Part shown: positions 9,791 to 21,519 of the stretch, one piece after another
Numbering within the stretch: the stretch's first letter is position 1
Layout of the letters: every line of letters starts with the position of its first letter
The notes under the pieces: generated by a model
Seen by the model: only the letters and a program-made list of their open reading frames with translations
The model's database searches: none
Told to the model about the DNA's origin: nothing
Position numbers and translations under genes: made by a program
Assembly: GCA_963691655.1 (NCBI GenBank)
Contig: OY829326.1
Location: 150,120,998 to 150,184,997 of the forward strand
DNA from: Toxonevra muliebris
Taxonomy: Eukaryota > Arthropoda > Insecta > Diptera > Pallopteridae
Length of the DNA stretch: 64,000 nucleotides
Direction: 5' to 3'

Positions 9791-12700
9791 ATGTTTCTTA
9801 TCTATCTTTCTTTCTCTCTTCGTTTCTTTTTTCTTTCTTGGGGCTTTGTTACAATAGATCTTATATGTCGCAGTGCCTGACTTTCGAGTCGTCCTTCCTT
9901 CAAATAATAATAAGAAATTAGATTGAAAACGTAATACAATTGAATGAATGCGTTTACTGGCTGGTCACATTTGAATGGATTCAAAATTTGACTAAACTTA
10001 GTGGGTCGTGAAAATAAGAGAGGTTTTATCTCTAGTGGCAGGTGTAGTTATTGGACCACTCTTGATTAACGATTACATTAGACACCGAAGGTGATCTAAT
10101 CCTGAAAACGTTGCTGGTTAGGCCAATGCAAAAGGATTCACAAATTCGTTAGCTGTGCATACATGAGCAGTTATTGTATAACACTTGATTACCGACCGAT
10201 ATTTTTTGAACAAAATTTAAAAATCCCTCCTTAATGGTATGTCCATGGGCTCTATGCTTTATATTTTCCCCCTTCAAAACAATCTAATAACTTATTAGAA
10301 GGTTTGCCAGAATATTCGGAGCATTTTGAGAAGACAACAATTGAAACATCCTTTAAATAGAATTGGCTTGACATTTAAGTAGAAGAGCCTTAGTTTGGTA
10401 CAGTACGAAGTGCAGTTTTAGTTCCAGATTATATAGAAGATAACCAATAACTGGTAGGTTTTTCTGTCTTTACTTGATTCGCTGAACTTGGTTATTATTA
10501 TCCCTTTTCCCAGTAAACATTTTGATTTGAAAATTTATTTGAATGATCGTAGAACATAAAACTACCCCAATATCACCACCAACTATCATCATCATCTAGA
10601 CATCTAGTCATCCAGTTCAGTTTTGGTTAGATTATTGATCTGAGTTTGCACTGCTTATGGTCTGATTTTGGGCATACTTTTTATGAATCTTACCCTGATT
10701 TTAGTTTGAGTCTGACTTTTGGTTTGTATTTTGATCTCATTTGTGCTCTGCTATTAGTTTGAGTTTTGGTTTGATTTTTAATCTGATTTTGGTTTCGGTC
10801 TGATTTTAGTCTAATTTATGGTTTGCTTTTGATCTTAATAAATGTATAGTTTTTTATATTATGAAAGAGGCCCTGTTTTGAGGAGAAACTAAACTAGTAA
10901 ACCTATTTAGTAGTTGAATTGTTTTTTATGAGGAAAACTAGAACAGTGAAGTTCTAGTAAGGTTTTCGTTGGAAAATCGCCAGTAAAAACTAACCAAATA
11001 ATTAAAAAATCAATTCTTAATGCCAAAGATTGTGATGGTAAAAGGTAGTCAAGAACCCACCAAAAGGCTAAAAAACTCAGAAGAAAGAGAAGGAGACGGT
11101 GATTTGAATAAAAAAGTTTTTAAATGCTGATATTTTTCTATATAAAAATGTTTTGAGATTTTTTTAAAATAAATTTTTATAATTTAAATACAAAATTACA
11201 ATGCCTAGTCAATGCTTTGTTAGAGTCTTGATATGCTGACCGCGTGAGGCAAAAGGTTAGAGGTAGGATAAACCTAGCTAACTGACGACTTTCCGGGTTT
11301 ATTTTGCATTAGGTCCGGGAATTTTTACGAGTGAAATCGCGAAAAACTTGATTTTTTGGCTGCATCCCTCGGATCCTCGGAGCCAAAAAAAGAAGAAATT
11401 TAGTTTACTGTATTCTGATTTTTTTTGGCTTGATTTTGGCCGTTGATTGATTGACATTTACTTCCAATACTATACATTCATAAACTTTAAGCGACGTTTC
11501 AAGCGTGCCACTGATCAAACTGGCAACAGTTCAAGCTTATTTAATTTTGAATTTCTGGACCTGCATTCGACTGATAATAGCACAGTATATTTGTTTAATA
11601 CATTTCGTTAACAAAGCAAACTGTCAATTTTCAGTATGAAGCCAATGAGGTATAGTTATACCTACTGCAACAAAATTTTCATTGAGGACTATGTCGGATT
11701 TATGTGTCAACTGTAATATGATGTTAACATTTTTGAGTTATATCAACATTTGGCAGCTCTCAGTATTTCACAAATTCAAGGCAGACTTCTCCAATTAAAG
11801 GACCTGTTGATTTTTGTAGGGTCTGAAAGAATGTATGAAAAAGGTGGAACAATTTTACTTCAATTATTTTGTTCTGTTACTGTGTGATATTTTTAATGTT
11901 GCCGAATATTTTTAGCAATTATTTCAATATATTTTCATATTTATTTATAAAGGTACGATTAAGATATCTACGCTATGCCATTGACGTACTTATATTCGAG
12001 TGCTTTTTCTTTTATTCGAGTGCTTTAACTTTTATTTGATAACTTTCTGTTTTAATTTCCTAAAATATTTGCTAGCACACAAACTACAGTTTTTTATTGC
12101 TATTTGAGCAGTTCTCATTCAAGTACATCTTCCCGAACTTATCAGTATTGATGGCAATGAATGACTGACTTCAACAACAAACGTGTATACGAATAGACAA
12201 GTGTAATTATTTCAACAAGCTCATTTAGATTTTTAACAAATTAATTTGTCAAACAAACACATAGGAGGCATGCAGGAATTGATGTTTAGAAAAAGTTAAT
12301 TGTTTTGAAGAAATATGCCCATTATTGCCAAATTAAAAGTTTTTCTATTTGATTTGATTGATTGTCTATACATAGGTATACAAATTTTGATATATGATAC
12401 TTTTTTTGTTTTTTTGTCTGTTAAGCAAAGTGTGGCTAACATTTTAGCTTCTTTTTGCCACATTTTAAAGTGTATAATTTTCAATAGAACGGTGAAATGT
12501 ATGAACAAAAAATAATGATGTATTAGCAATACAAATTATTTACTGAAGCACAAACTTAAAATATCATATTGTCTATAATTTATTTATCTGCCTATGTATA
12601 CCTTAGATTATCTTATGTGGCTGGCATGTATGAAGTGTGAAGGTCTTTAAAATCTTAGATTTTAATTACGGGTACTTTACCGTATTTGTTACTGTTTGTA

Positions 12701-13560
12701 TGTAGGTAGTTTTTTTTCCAAAAGTTTTTTTTATTTTGTTGAGTATGTAATTTTATATCATCACAGTATACGCTTTATTCAGAGTAAGTATAGGTATACA
12801 CACAAGCGGATCTAGAGATATCTAAGGTGGGGTTTCAAACTTTTCGATCCATAAACTTTTTTTTTTATTCATGATCAACGATCAAAATGTAGGTACTTTT
12901 TATTGGGAAAAGGACTGAGTGGTGAGGGGCTTGCCTATCCCCAAAAACCAAACCCCCCTTGGATTCGTTAATGTGTATGCAAGTATGTGCGTTGTGATAA
13001 ATCAAGCAGCTATGAACTAAATATTTATAATAACCTTGTTTTAATATATCAAGTATCATCATAAGTTGAAGACAAACAAATAAAATCAAATAAATATATA
13101 TATAAAATGTTAAATTTTCAGCATGCACGAATATGAGATACTCTATATATGTATATATGTTCATAAAAGATTGATCTTATGCCATAGCAAGAAGAAGTCT
13201 TGAAAATAGAAGCTTTTCAAATTATCGGTATCTAAGCAGAAAATTTAAGCGAACAATGCTTAAAATTAAACAAGAAGAAAAAGAAGTGATATTATTGAAC
13301 TTCGTATGACTATATCGCCATCAATATTAAAAAAAGGCCATAAACGATTTTTTTTACAGGATAACCTTAGTTCATTTTACGCTTTGTCAAGGCGAATGGC
13401 TTACAAGATATTATATTTATTAGGTATTATATTTTATTATTAAAGTTTGCGTAAAGCGAGGAGCATTTAGTCAAGAGAACGCATTGTACTCTGCCCCCAA
13501 AAGGGGCATTCTCCCAACTTAGTTATGCTGAAGCTACGTCAATAGCTTTAAATCTACCAG
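9791..13560. other. Intergenic DNA, no gene seen
   Basis: No coding region is supported. The short frames at 12296-12529 and 12865-13164 are AT-rich with no domain. A short 12-bp-period repeat array lies within it and is listed separately. Confidence 0.5.
10633..10835 (+). repeat. 12-bp-period TTTTGGTCTGA repeat, array 1
   Basis: Degenerate tandem units such as GGTCTGATTTTG, GTTTGAGTTTTG and GTCTAATTTATG, about 12 bases each, over roughly 200 bases. It is the smallest of four arrays of the same consensus in the window. Confidence 0.7.
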
Positions 13561-13589
13561 AAGCGTTTGCAAATTTGCATAGCTTGCAT

Positions 13590-14480
13590 AGATCAAGGTT
13601 GTTGTCTCGTTCGAGAGAACGTAGAACATTCGCAAATGAAATGTTGTGCAGTTTCATCATCTTCAAGACATGAAGCACATAGAATCGATGCCTTGACCCC
13701 GATTTTACTACGAAAGTTGTTGACTGTGACGAAACCGGCGACGAGTTCTACCTTCGTTTACTTAACAGTTACCTTGTCTTGGAAAGTTAATAATCAACTT
13801 CGACTGTCCGTAAAAATTTAGCCCCCGCCAATTGTGGTTGCGTAATTTATGTAACCTCAACCCCATATCATTTTTAATGAAAATAGGGTGTAATCCAATA
13901 AAAATCAAAATGGTTATTTTCCAATTGCCAGGTATCCTCACCAGCTTCACTGAGTTTCTTTTCGCAAGCCTGTAAAGCTTGTCAATGGCTTCGTCTACGA
14001 TTTTCTAGGCAATTGTGTAAGCTGAACAGGCTTAACTAGCTGCTTGTTTATCCTATTCTGCAATAGCTGTGTAGTGTTAATGATTGCATGCATCTGAACT
14101 TGAAAAGCTGAAGTGTAGCTGCCTAATACTATAAATTCTTCGACCCTGTTGGTAGCAGAATAAATACCAGCAACAGATTGGTTACCTATCTATCAGCGTA
14201 GAAACTATGGCACCATAAGTGAAAACTAGTCCAGATAAACTCTGGTTTAGTAATTTATGTATTCTACCAGCTCTGTATCCATCACCAAAGATGTACCAAT
14301 TCGATACAGGAATTCTCGGGTTCATTTCCAATGAACAGATGCAATTGTGGAAGGTACAGTAGCGATTTCATGGTGAAGGTCTACGTCGTTCTTATTGCTC
14401 CTGTGATGCCAACACAATCATGATGTTGTAGGTGTAGGCGTTTCGAGGAACTCGCTCTCGGCCACCAAGCTGTCAAACCA
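13590..14480 (-). pseudogene. Decayed non-LTR retrotransposon 3' end (RNase H and Cys-His tail)
   Basis: On the minus strand, broken frames give FADGYRAGRI, then FIVLGSYTSAFQVQMHAI (RNase H beta-hairpin and helix region), MKLVRIPGNW (degraded from the usual SGIxGNE) and ASCLEDDETAQHFICECSTF. The last is the C-terminal C-x2-C..H-x3-C-x-C motif of jockey/BS-like elements. Stops and frameshifts interrupt every part, so it is an old truncated copy. Clade assignment is by motif memory only. Confidence 0.6.
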
Positions 14481-15189
14481 TACAAAAGGTATTATCTAAC
14501 AATGCACAGTTGTAAATAGTGAATTAACATGAGGCTTAGATCCCATGTCCGCCCAAACATTCTAACAGCTAGATACATTTGAAGAATTTGGAACCAGAGT
14601 GGATCAACCTCATTTTTTGCCCAAATTAATTTTCATTCATGTGAATCCTTACTCTCTAGATAGTAATTTATTCGGTGCCAAAACAAACCAAGTCCTAAGT
14701 TAAAAATGCGAACAACACTGACACTGGCAAGAATATTCTAAACATCCAGAGACATCAACACAGTCGAAAGTCGGACGTCCTGGGGGAAATGAAGAGGATG
14801 ACTGATATTGACCTCGTGCAATAAAACCAATAAATTGTTGAAAATTGTATTGTTGGTTTTCAAATATTTCAGCGTGAGAGCCAATCGAATGAAGAAATTT
14901 TGTTTATTACCCAATAATTTTCACTACTATAAAGATCTTTTAGCAATTCTGCTTTAGATATCTAAATAAATGAAACTATTAACAATAGTTGCAGACTAAC
15001 TCAAAATTGTTCGGTATTATATTTGATTTTTATTTATAGACTTGATCTAATATAGTTCTGAGCGCCTCATATATATTTTTTTTATTTTTTTTTGGAACAG
15101 ACAAGTATTCATGAATACAGTATTGAAGAATACAGCACTCAGACAAGTTTTACGTCCATTGTACTATATCCTGTGTTCCCTTTTACTAT
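14481..15189. other. Unassigned intergenic sequence
   Basis: No gene is seen. It may include further decayed sequence of the neighbouring minus-strand retrotransposon remnants. Confidence 0.4.
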
Positions 15190-16050
15190 TCTTTAAATAT
15201 ACCAGATTTATTAATAAATCTTAGCAGATCTTGCGGTGTTAGATCCGGTGTTCGTCTCCCAACACTCCAGTACCAAATATGGTTACTCTGATCTGGCAGA
15301 AAGCGGGGCAGACACTAAGAAAGTGCCGCCGTGGTCCGCCGTCTCTTCACATTCTCTTTCAAACCACAGGCAGCACAGAAGGCACTAGCTCCCAGGTCAA
15401 TCATAAGCAAATGTTTGGCCCAAGAGAAATGACCTGTATATAATCCCATCAGCTGTCTACAGTTCTTTCTGTTAAGAGATAACAGAAAGTCTGTTAGACG
15501 CTTCGAGACAACAGGTAACATGGTCTTTCTCTGTCTAAAGCCCCTCAGATCCTCCCATTTGCGATTGTGGGTCAAGTCGACCCACTCATTAATGGTGGTC
15601 TTGATGGCTGTAGACGACAAAGAGAGTATAGGTTCTGGGCCCAGGAAACCAGTTTCCGAACTCTTTTCGATCAGAAGGTCAACCGATTCATTTCCTGAAA
15701 TTCCTGATAGTCCAGGAGCCCATATCAGCAGCAGACTATTGTGTTTTCCAACACAATCAAGCCTGGTTTTACAATGCATAACCAGTTTAGACGTGGTTAG
15801 ACGATTAAGCAAGGATTTAAGCCTAGCCTGACTGTCACTAAATACACAGATGCTCCTTTCTTTCCAACCATTATCAATAACATGGTCCATTGCCTTGATG
15901 ATTGGAAAAATTTCTCCTTAAAAAACAGAAGTATACAACCCAAGGGAGAAGAAAGGGTGCACTCCATCATTTTCAATAAAGACACCAGAACCCGAACCGA
16001 ATTCTATTCTGGAGCCGTCAGTGAAAATACGCTTACAATCAACGCCTCAT
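15190..16050 (-). pseudogene. Non-LTR retrotransposon ORF2 C-terminus with RNase H
   Basis: Read on the minus strand from about 16040, this is an RNase H domain. IFTDGSRIEFGSGSG carries the first catalytic Asp, GEIFPIIKAMD the Glu, VFSDSQARLKSL the second Asp, and WAPGLSGISGNESVD the last Asp. Four catalytic acidic positions are retained. A stop (TAA, from a likely CAA) at 15918-15920 splits the domain just before the Glu. A frameshift near 15340 moves the C-terminal HFLSVCPAFCQIRV segment out of frame. The 191-residue open part is 15315-15890. Such domains end the polyprotein of several LINE clades (jockey/LOA/R1-like) and remove RNA from the RNA-DNA hybrid. No reverse transcriptase remains upstream, so this is a 5'-truncated dead copy. 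Confidence 0.85.
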
Positions 16051-17882
16051 ATAAACTTTATTTAACGGTTTTGGTATTCAAACATCACACTTTAAAGTAA
16101 AATTTTCAAATTTAATACAATTTACTTTTTTTCAAAGTCATAAAGACTTTTTTAGGAATTAATACTAATAAAGCAATGACTAAATCATAGCTTCTGAATA
16201 AAAGTAAACATCAATCATTAAGAAACTTATCTTTAATTACAGCGACTACTCTAAATACTATGACTAGGTGGTAAAAGTTATTAAATTTTGTGCCCTATGA
16301 GTGTAGCGCATAATTTACGCGATCATGACGAGCGTAATATTGAATTCTAATATTGAACAAATTTTGAAATTAAAATAAATTATAATTTAATACTAAAATT
16401 TGTGTATTTGTTTTTGATTGAACTAAGCTGAAACCTAATCAAATTTTGCGCAAATCTATTGTTTTTTTTTTTTTTTTTTGCAGAAAATAATAAATATTAA
16501 ATGGAAAAGTGGTAAATATTCTAAGAACTACTATATTTTAATGCTAAAGTGACATATGTCATTTTACATTTAAAAATTATTTATGCTCGAGTTTCCGCTT
16601 TACGTGCTCTTAGATTTTAATCACCGTAAAAAAGTTAACCTTACTTAAAGTTACTGCAATTTAGAAACCACAAAACCTATTCATATTTAAATTCATACAT
16701 AGTAACTATATCAATCTAAATGATGAAATTTCGATTATAGAATTACAATTCAAATGTGTTTGAAAGTGACTGATTATAGCAAGGTGTGATAAGCCCCAAC
16801 CAAATACTCAAATCTGCACACTGTTATGACTGTTGCTATATTTTTCGATTAAAAGCTTATCACAAATTTGTATAGTATTTAAGATTTTCATTCGAATTTT
16901 TCAGTTGTTCAGTAAGTAATATGCTAAAAATAAAAATTAATAATTTCTCATATATTACAGTGCCATTAAAGTAGAAACCATGCGTAATATTCCTATAAAC
17001 AAGAATTTTTCGTTATTTATTATTATCATCTTTAAAATTTGTATTTTTATCTATCATGTAGACTTGAGTGCCTTGGCTTTTGCTTTTTCAGAAAGTCACC
17101 TATTTAGATACTGACTGATACTATTAGATGATAAAAGCAAAAACTTAGTTAAGTTTTTCTTTCTGAAAGCAAAAACATTTACTTTTGATGATAAAAAAAA
17201 TGAAAAATAAAAAGGCTGAAAACTGAAATTCTTGTTTAGTTGTATCTTATCAATTGAGACTGACAGCTTACCAGCGATTCTCTTTGCTGTGTCTTTGAAG
17301 CGATGCGACATTTCTGTTTTTTTTTATAAGACATAAAAAGATATCATTTTATACTATATACTCATTTTTTTTAATAATATTATAACTAAATTCTTTTTGC
17401 ATCATGCCGCTTTAGAAAGTCACAAGACTTTTCTTTAATATATATATATATATATTTTTTTAATTAATTAGATACATACATATATACATACATACAAATT
17501 ATAAAATTATTTAAATTTTGGTTCTTCATTAACCTTTTCGCAGTGGCATTTCGTTTTACATTTAAACGATTTTTTTTCAGAAAAAGATTTGGAACACGTA
17601 CACATATTAAATAAAAACTTTTAAATTTAGTAATTTTTAAACTTTAACTATGACAAATGTGTCTCAAAAGCTGGGAAAGGGTTAATTATTAAATAAATTT
17701 TATTATTTCTCATTAGTTAGTGATAAATAAAATGAATAAGTAATTAAAATTAATGCTATATGGGAATTAAGTTGCAAATAAGTATATATTTTTAACTTGA
17801 ATTTGATCCATTGATGAATCTAGAAAAGGGTGAAGAGAATTTGGGGAGAAATAATTAAAAAGTTCTACCTATAGGAGTCTAT
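16051..17882. other. Intergenic AT-rich DNA
   Basis: No gene is supported. A (TA)n run lies near 17440-17452. Sequence from about 17530 (TTAACCTTTTC) to 17685 (GAAAGGGTTAA) has TTAA-ended inverted termini like the 94-bp palindrome at 9180, but lacks internal symmetry. Confidence 0.45.
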
Positions 17883-18180
17883 ATGAGCGAATGTTTCGGT
17901 GGTCGAGTAGTAGCGTGCTAGATTATTATTTTTGGAATACGGTTTTCGATTCGAGGCAAGCCAGCCAATCTCGACGGTTACCAGAAAACAATGGCAATTT
18001 CGGCCTAAGTGCGCCCTTTCTAAAAATCAAAAAGGAGGCCACTTCAACCAACCAATACCAGCCAGCCTGGGTAATTCCAGACTTAAAGAGCAAATATCAG
18101 TATCAGTATTGTCTAATTTGGTAAAAACAAAAAACACTGACATCAAGTGTCAAAGTAACGAAGAGACGACCCTTTACTGT
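17883..18180 (+). repeat. Possible degenerate tRNA-derived SINE
   Basis: GGTGGTCGAGTAGTAGCGTG resembles a tRNA D-arm/A-box head, and GGTTTTCGATTCGAGG resembles a degraded B box 40-50 bases later. A GC-richer unique body follows, unlike the surrounding AT-rich DNA. It does not share the core of the other SINEs here. The frames at 17891 and 17932 are attributed to it. Confidence 0.4.
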
Positions 18181-18592
18181 AATCCAAATGTCAGCTTTGA
18201 CTCAAACCAAAACTCTAAGAGGGGTTTAAGGAAAAACTAAAAAGAAAAAATGTATACAGTTTTTGCTCCTATTTTCAAACTTCTACTTTTTCAACCTCAA
18301 GATATCACATCGGTGTTTTTTTTTCATAAGTGAAAAAAAAGTCTTCATCAATTTGTTGTCCCATAACTATAGGAGGTACTAGGTTTTCTATATTTTCCAG
18401 AACTGCATCTTGATTCACAGAATTTTATAGTTGGATAATATAAACGAATTATAGCACAAGTTTCAGATCTATAAATCCATTATCCAGCTCTTTTTTCATC
18501 TATTGGAGAGAAGACACTTGAAAATACCCAATAAAAACCAAAATGACATTATGAAAATATGTTAATACTGATTACTACCTGGCTACAAAAAA

Positions 18593-19660
18593 TCTGAGTT
18601 TCGATCTGAATTTTGGTTTGATTTTGCTCTGAATTTTAATCTTAGTTTGGTGTGCATTTGGTCAGAACTCGGAACTAAGTTTTAATCCGTTTGTAGTGCT
18701 AATTTTCGGTCAAATTTTTGTAATTTTTGGCCGAATTTTAGTCTGATTTTCGGTCAAAATTTTGGTCTGACCTTTAGTTTTCTTTTTGGTTTGGATTCGG
18801 GACTAGTGCTTAGTTCTCACTAGTTGTAATTTAAAAAAATTTGCAATTTCATATAGAAAATGATCTTTTTCTCTTTTTTCGACATGAAATTTGACATAGT
18901 GAAAACCAGGCATAAGTTTCGGCATGTTTTCAGTCTGATTTTTGGTCTGAATTCTGGTCTAATTTTCGTTCAGCTTTTTGCTTTAATTTTAGTATTGTTT
19001 TAGAATTTTTTTTTTTTTTCGTGAGTTTGTATTTGAATTTTTATCTGATTTGTGGTTTGACTTAAGGGCCCAATATTGGCCTGTTTTTTGAGATTTTTGA
19101 GATTTAATCAAAGTTTGATTTTAGTTTTTGGTCTGATTTTTTATCTAATTTTTGGTTTAACCTTTGGGCTGAGTTATAATTTGAATATCGGTTTAATTTT
19201 CTGTCTAAATATTATCTTACTATCTCACTTTGGGTCTGAATTTTAGTCTGATTTTGGTTTGAGCTTTAGTCCGATTTTTGGTCTAGATGCGGGACTAAGC
19301 TTTGGCATGTTTGTAGTTTAATTTTTGATCATGTTTTGATCTTACTTTTAATGTCGTTCCAAAATGATTTTCGTTTTGAATGGTAATGTAAATTTTAGCT
19401 TTAGTCTGCGCCAAAATTTGTCTTTGATTTTTGTGCTGAGTTTTGGTCTGAGATTAAGCCTGATTATTATCTGACTTTGCCTCTGAGTTTTGGTCAGAGT
19501 TTTAATCTGTTTTTGGTCTAACTAAGTTTTGTTGTGATTTAAATGTGAATACTGGCTTGAATTTTTTGTATGGTTTTCGGTTGAAATGAAGGTTTGAATT
19601 TGGATTGATTTTTGGTTTGAGTTTTGATCCGAATATTGGTTTAATTTTTATCTGATATCT
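18593..19660 (+). repeat. 12-bp-period TTTTGGTCTGA repeat, array 2
   Basis: About 1.07 kb of degenerate units averaging 12 bases with consensus near TGGTCTGATTTT. Consecutive examples around 19190 are CGGTTTAATTTT and CTGTCTAAATAT. It is the longest of the four arrays. An interruption of about 100 bases near 18810-18920 departs from the pattern. Confidence 0.8.
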
Positions 19661-19739
19661 TAATATATTCAATGTTTAATAGTTTCCTTTCAAACTCAAA
19701 AATAGAACCGTTACTGCTAGTGGACCCACAAAACATTTT

Positions 19740-20200
19740 CATCTAGTAAAATTCATAGCCAAAACTTTGATCTCCATCCATGATGTTCCAAATATTTCGA
19801 TTTCTTTCTCCAAGTATAGAGGTCGGTGAGTGACCAACCACATTTCACAACCATATAAAAATGCATAACATTGTACTTAAAGACCCGTAGCTTTCATATA
19901 ATTTGATAGAATGGATTAGATCTATACCTTTGGCTTTGTAAATTCTGGAAATTTTATATTTTTTTGGGATATCTTCTGCAGGTGTCTACCAGCTCGATGT
20001 CATCGCTTCCAAACTTGAAGTTGTTGGTATTCGATATGACTTTAACCGCCTTCGTTTTGTTACTGTTTAGTTTTGTGGCTGTTTTTCTGCACACTTCGAG
20101 ATTAGGTTATCAAATTTGATCCCATGTTTGACCAGCTATATATCATCGTCATTGTCAAGGTCTTTGACTTGTTCGGTAAAATTCCAGTGGATATCTTTGT
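19740..20200 (-). pseudogene. Decayed non-LTR reverse transcriptase fragment
   Basis: On the minus strand, broken frames read LNSNKTKAVKVISN, then FGSDDIELVDTC, then LRVFKYNVMHFYMVVK and KSKYLEHHGW. The order matches the thumb-side part of LINE reverse transcriptases, where 'lnxxKTKvm', 'ixxvdxFkYLG', 'klRlFxxxVxxvLLYGcExW' and 'lexrcxR' normally follow one another. Several stops interrupt it. The assignment is by motif order, not by a search. Confidence 0.55.
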
Positions 20201-20240
20201 TTTTAGTCTGAGTGGTCTTAGGACTTTGCCAGTCATGGCC

Positions 20241-21519
20241 ACACCCAGAAAAATACCCATCTCTAGAACAAAGAAAAAGTTTCCTCAATTTGAATCCACA
20301 AAAATTTCTCTCGTTTATGTAAATTTTCCTCAAAATGAAGAAAAATGTGTTCCTTTCATGCAACCATGGTGTTCAATTTGAAGTAAGTTTTTTCTTCATT
20401 TTTGGAAATTTAATTGCGGTGCTGCCCACCAATTGAAATCAAATCCCAAGTTTCAATGAAATTGTTAAAACTAAAGTTAAAGAAAAGTAAGATAAAAAAG
20501 TAAATAAAACACAATAGAATATGGGTGTGGTAAATGGGCATCTTCAAATATAATTTTTTTCTAAAACTTAGTCCTTACAACGCGTCTCTGCATAAAATTT
20601 TAACTCAAGAGCTTTTATGAATTACTTGGTCTATTGTTAACGTAAATGCGCATGGAGCAATGGACGTTTCCATAAACCTGTTTTTTCCAAAATTTAGTCG
20701 CACCAGCATATAAAAATTCAAGCACAATTTGGCTGCAAAACAAAAGTATCAAAATACCGAAAAGAACAAATTACCTTATTTAGAATAAAATAAGGTAATT
20801 AAACTTACATACTATTTTTGCATAAAAAATGAAAATGTAAGAAAGGGACGAATATACCAAAAATGTTCTCCATACAAAATTTTTTTATATACAAAAAACT
20901 AGCTTTACTCTTTTGGCCTTAGCAAATAATCGCGTACGCTTTGTTTTTCTTTTAAATTTTTAAGTCGGCGTCTCTATTTCAAGCGAAGTGGTTTGTGGCT
21001 GTTGATATAATTTTTGAAAAAAAAAATATATATATATTGTGAAAAAATAAAATATATTCAAAAGATATAAATTTCAATAAAGTTCAATTTATAATTTTTT
21101 GGTGGCCATATGGATCTTTTGATCATTTCAAGGCGGCGATGCTTGTAGTATTTGTAAAAATACGTAGGAATGTAAACCTCAATTCTTATTAAAAATAAAA
21201 TAACAAATGAATATAAGTAAAAAAAAACACGATTTCTATGATTTTTAATTAAAACAACATTGTAGAAAATATTCCATAAATTGAGGATTTCTTTTCCAAA
21301 AAGTAAATTGACTTTAATCTATGGAAAATTATTCCTCAAACTGAGGAAAATTTTACCTAAACTTTACACAATTTCTCATATTTGAAAAATATTTCCTCAA
21401 TTCAAAGAAATTTTATATATCTAAATGAGGAAACCGTTTCTATGGCGCCAAATCATTCCCATTTTTCCTCAATTTTATAGCTGTTTTTCTTCGAACCAGG
21501 TAAGTATTTCTCTGGGTGT
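20241..21519. mobile_element. Non-autonomous TIR element with ACACCCAGA ends
   Basis: The left terminus ACACCCAGAAAAATAC (20241-20256) and the right terminus GTATTTCTCTGGGTGT (21504-21519) are inverted repeats with one mismatch in 16. The subterminal regions hold many TTTCCTCAA-like motifs and their complements on both sides, as in elements whose transposase binds subterminal repeats. No transposase is seen in 1.28 kb. No target duplication was clear. A lone ACACCCAGAAAAAT also occurs at 50507, possibly a second, degraded end. Confidence 0.65.
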
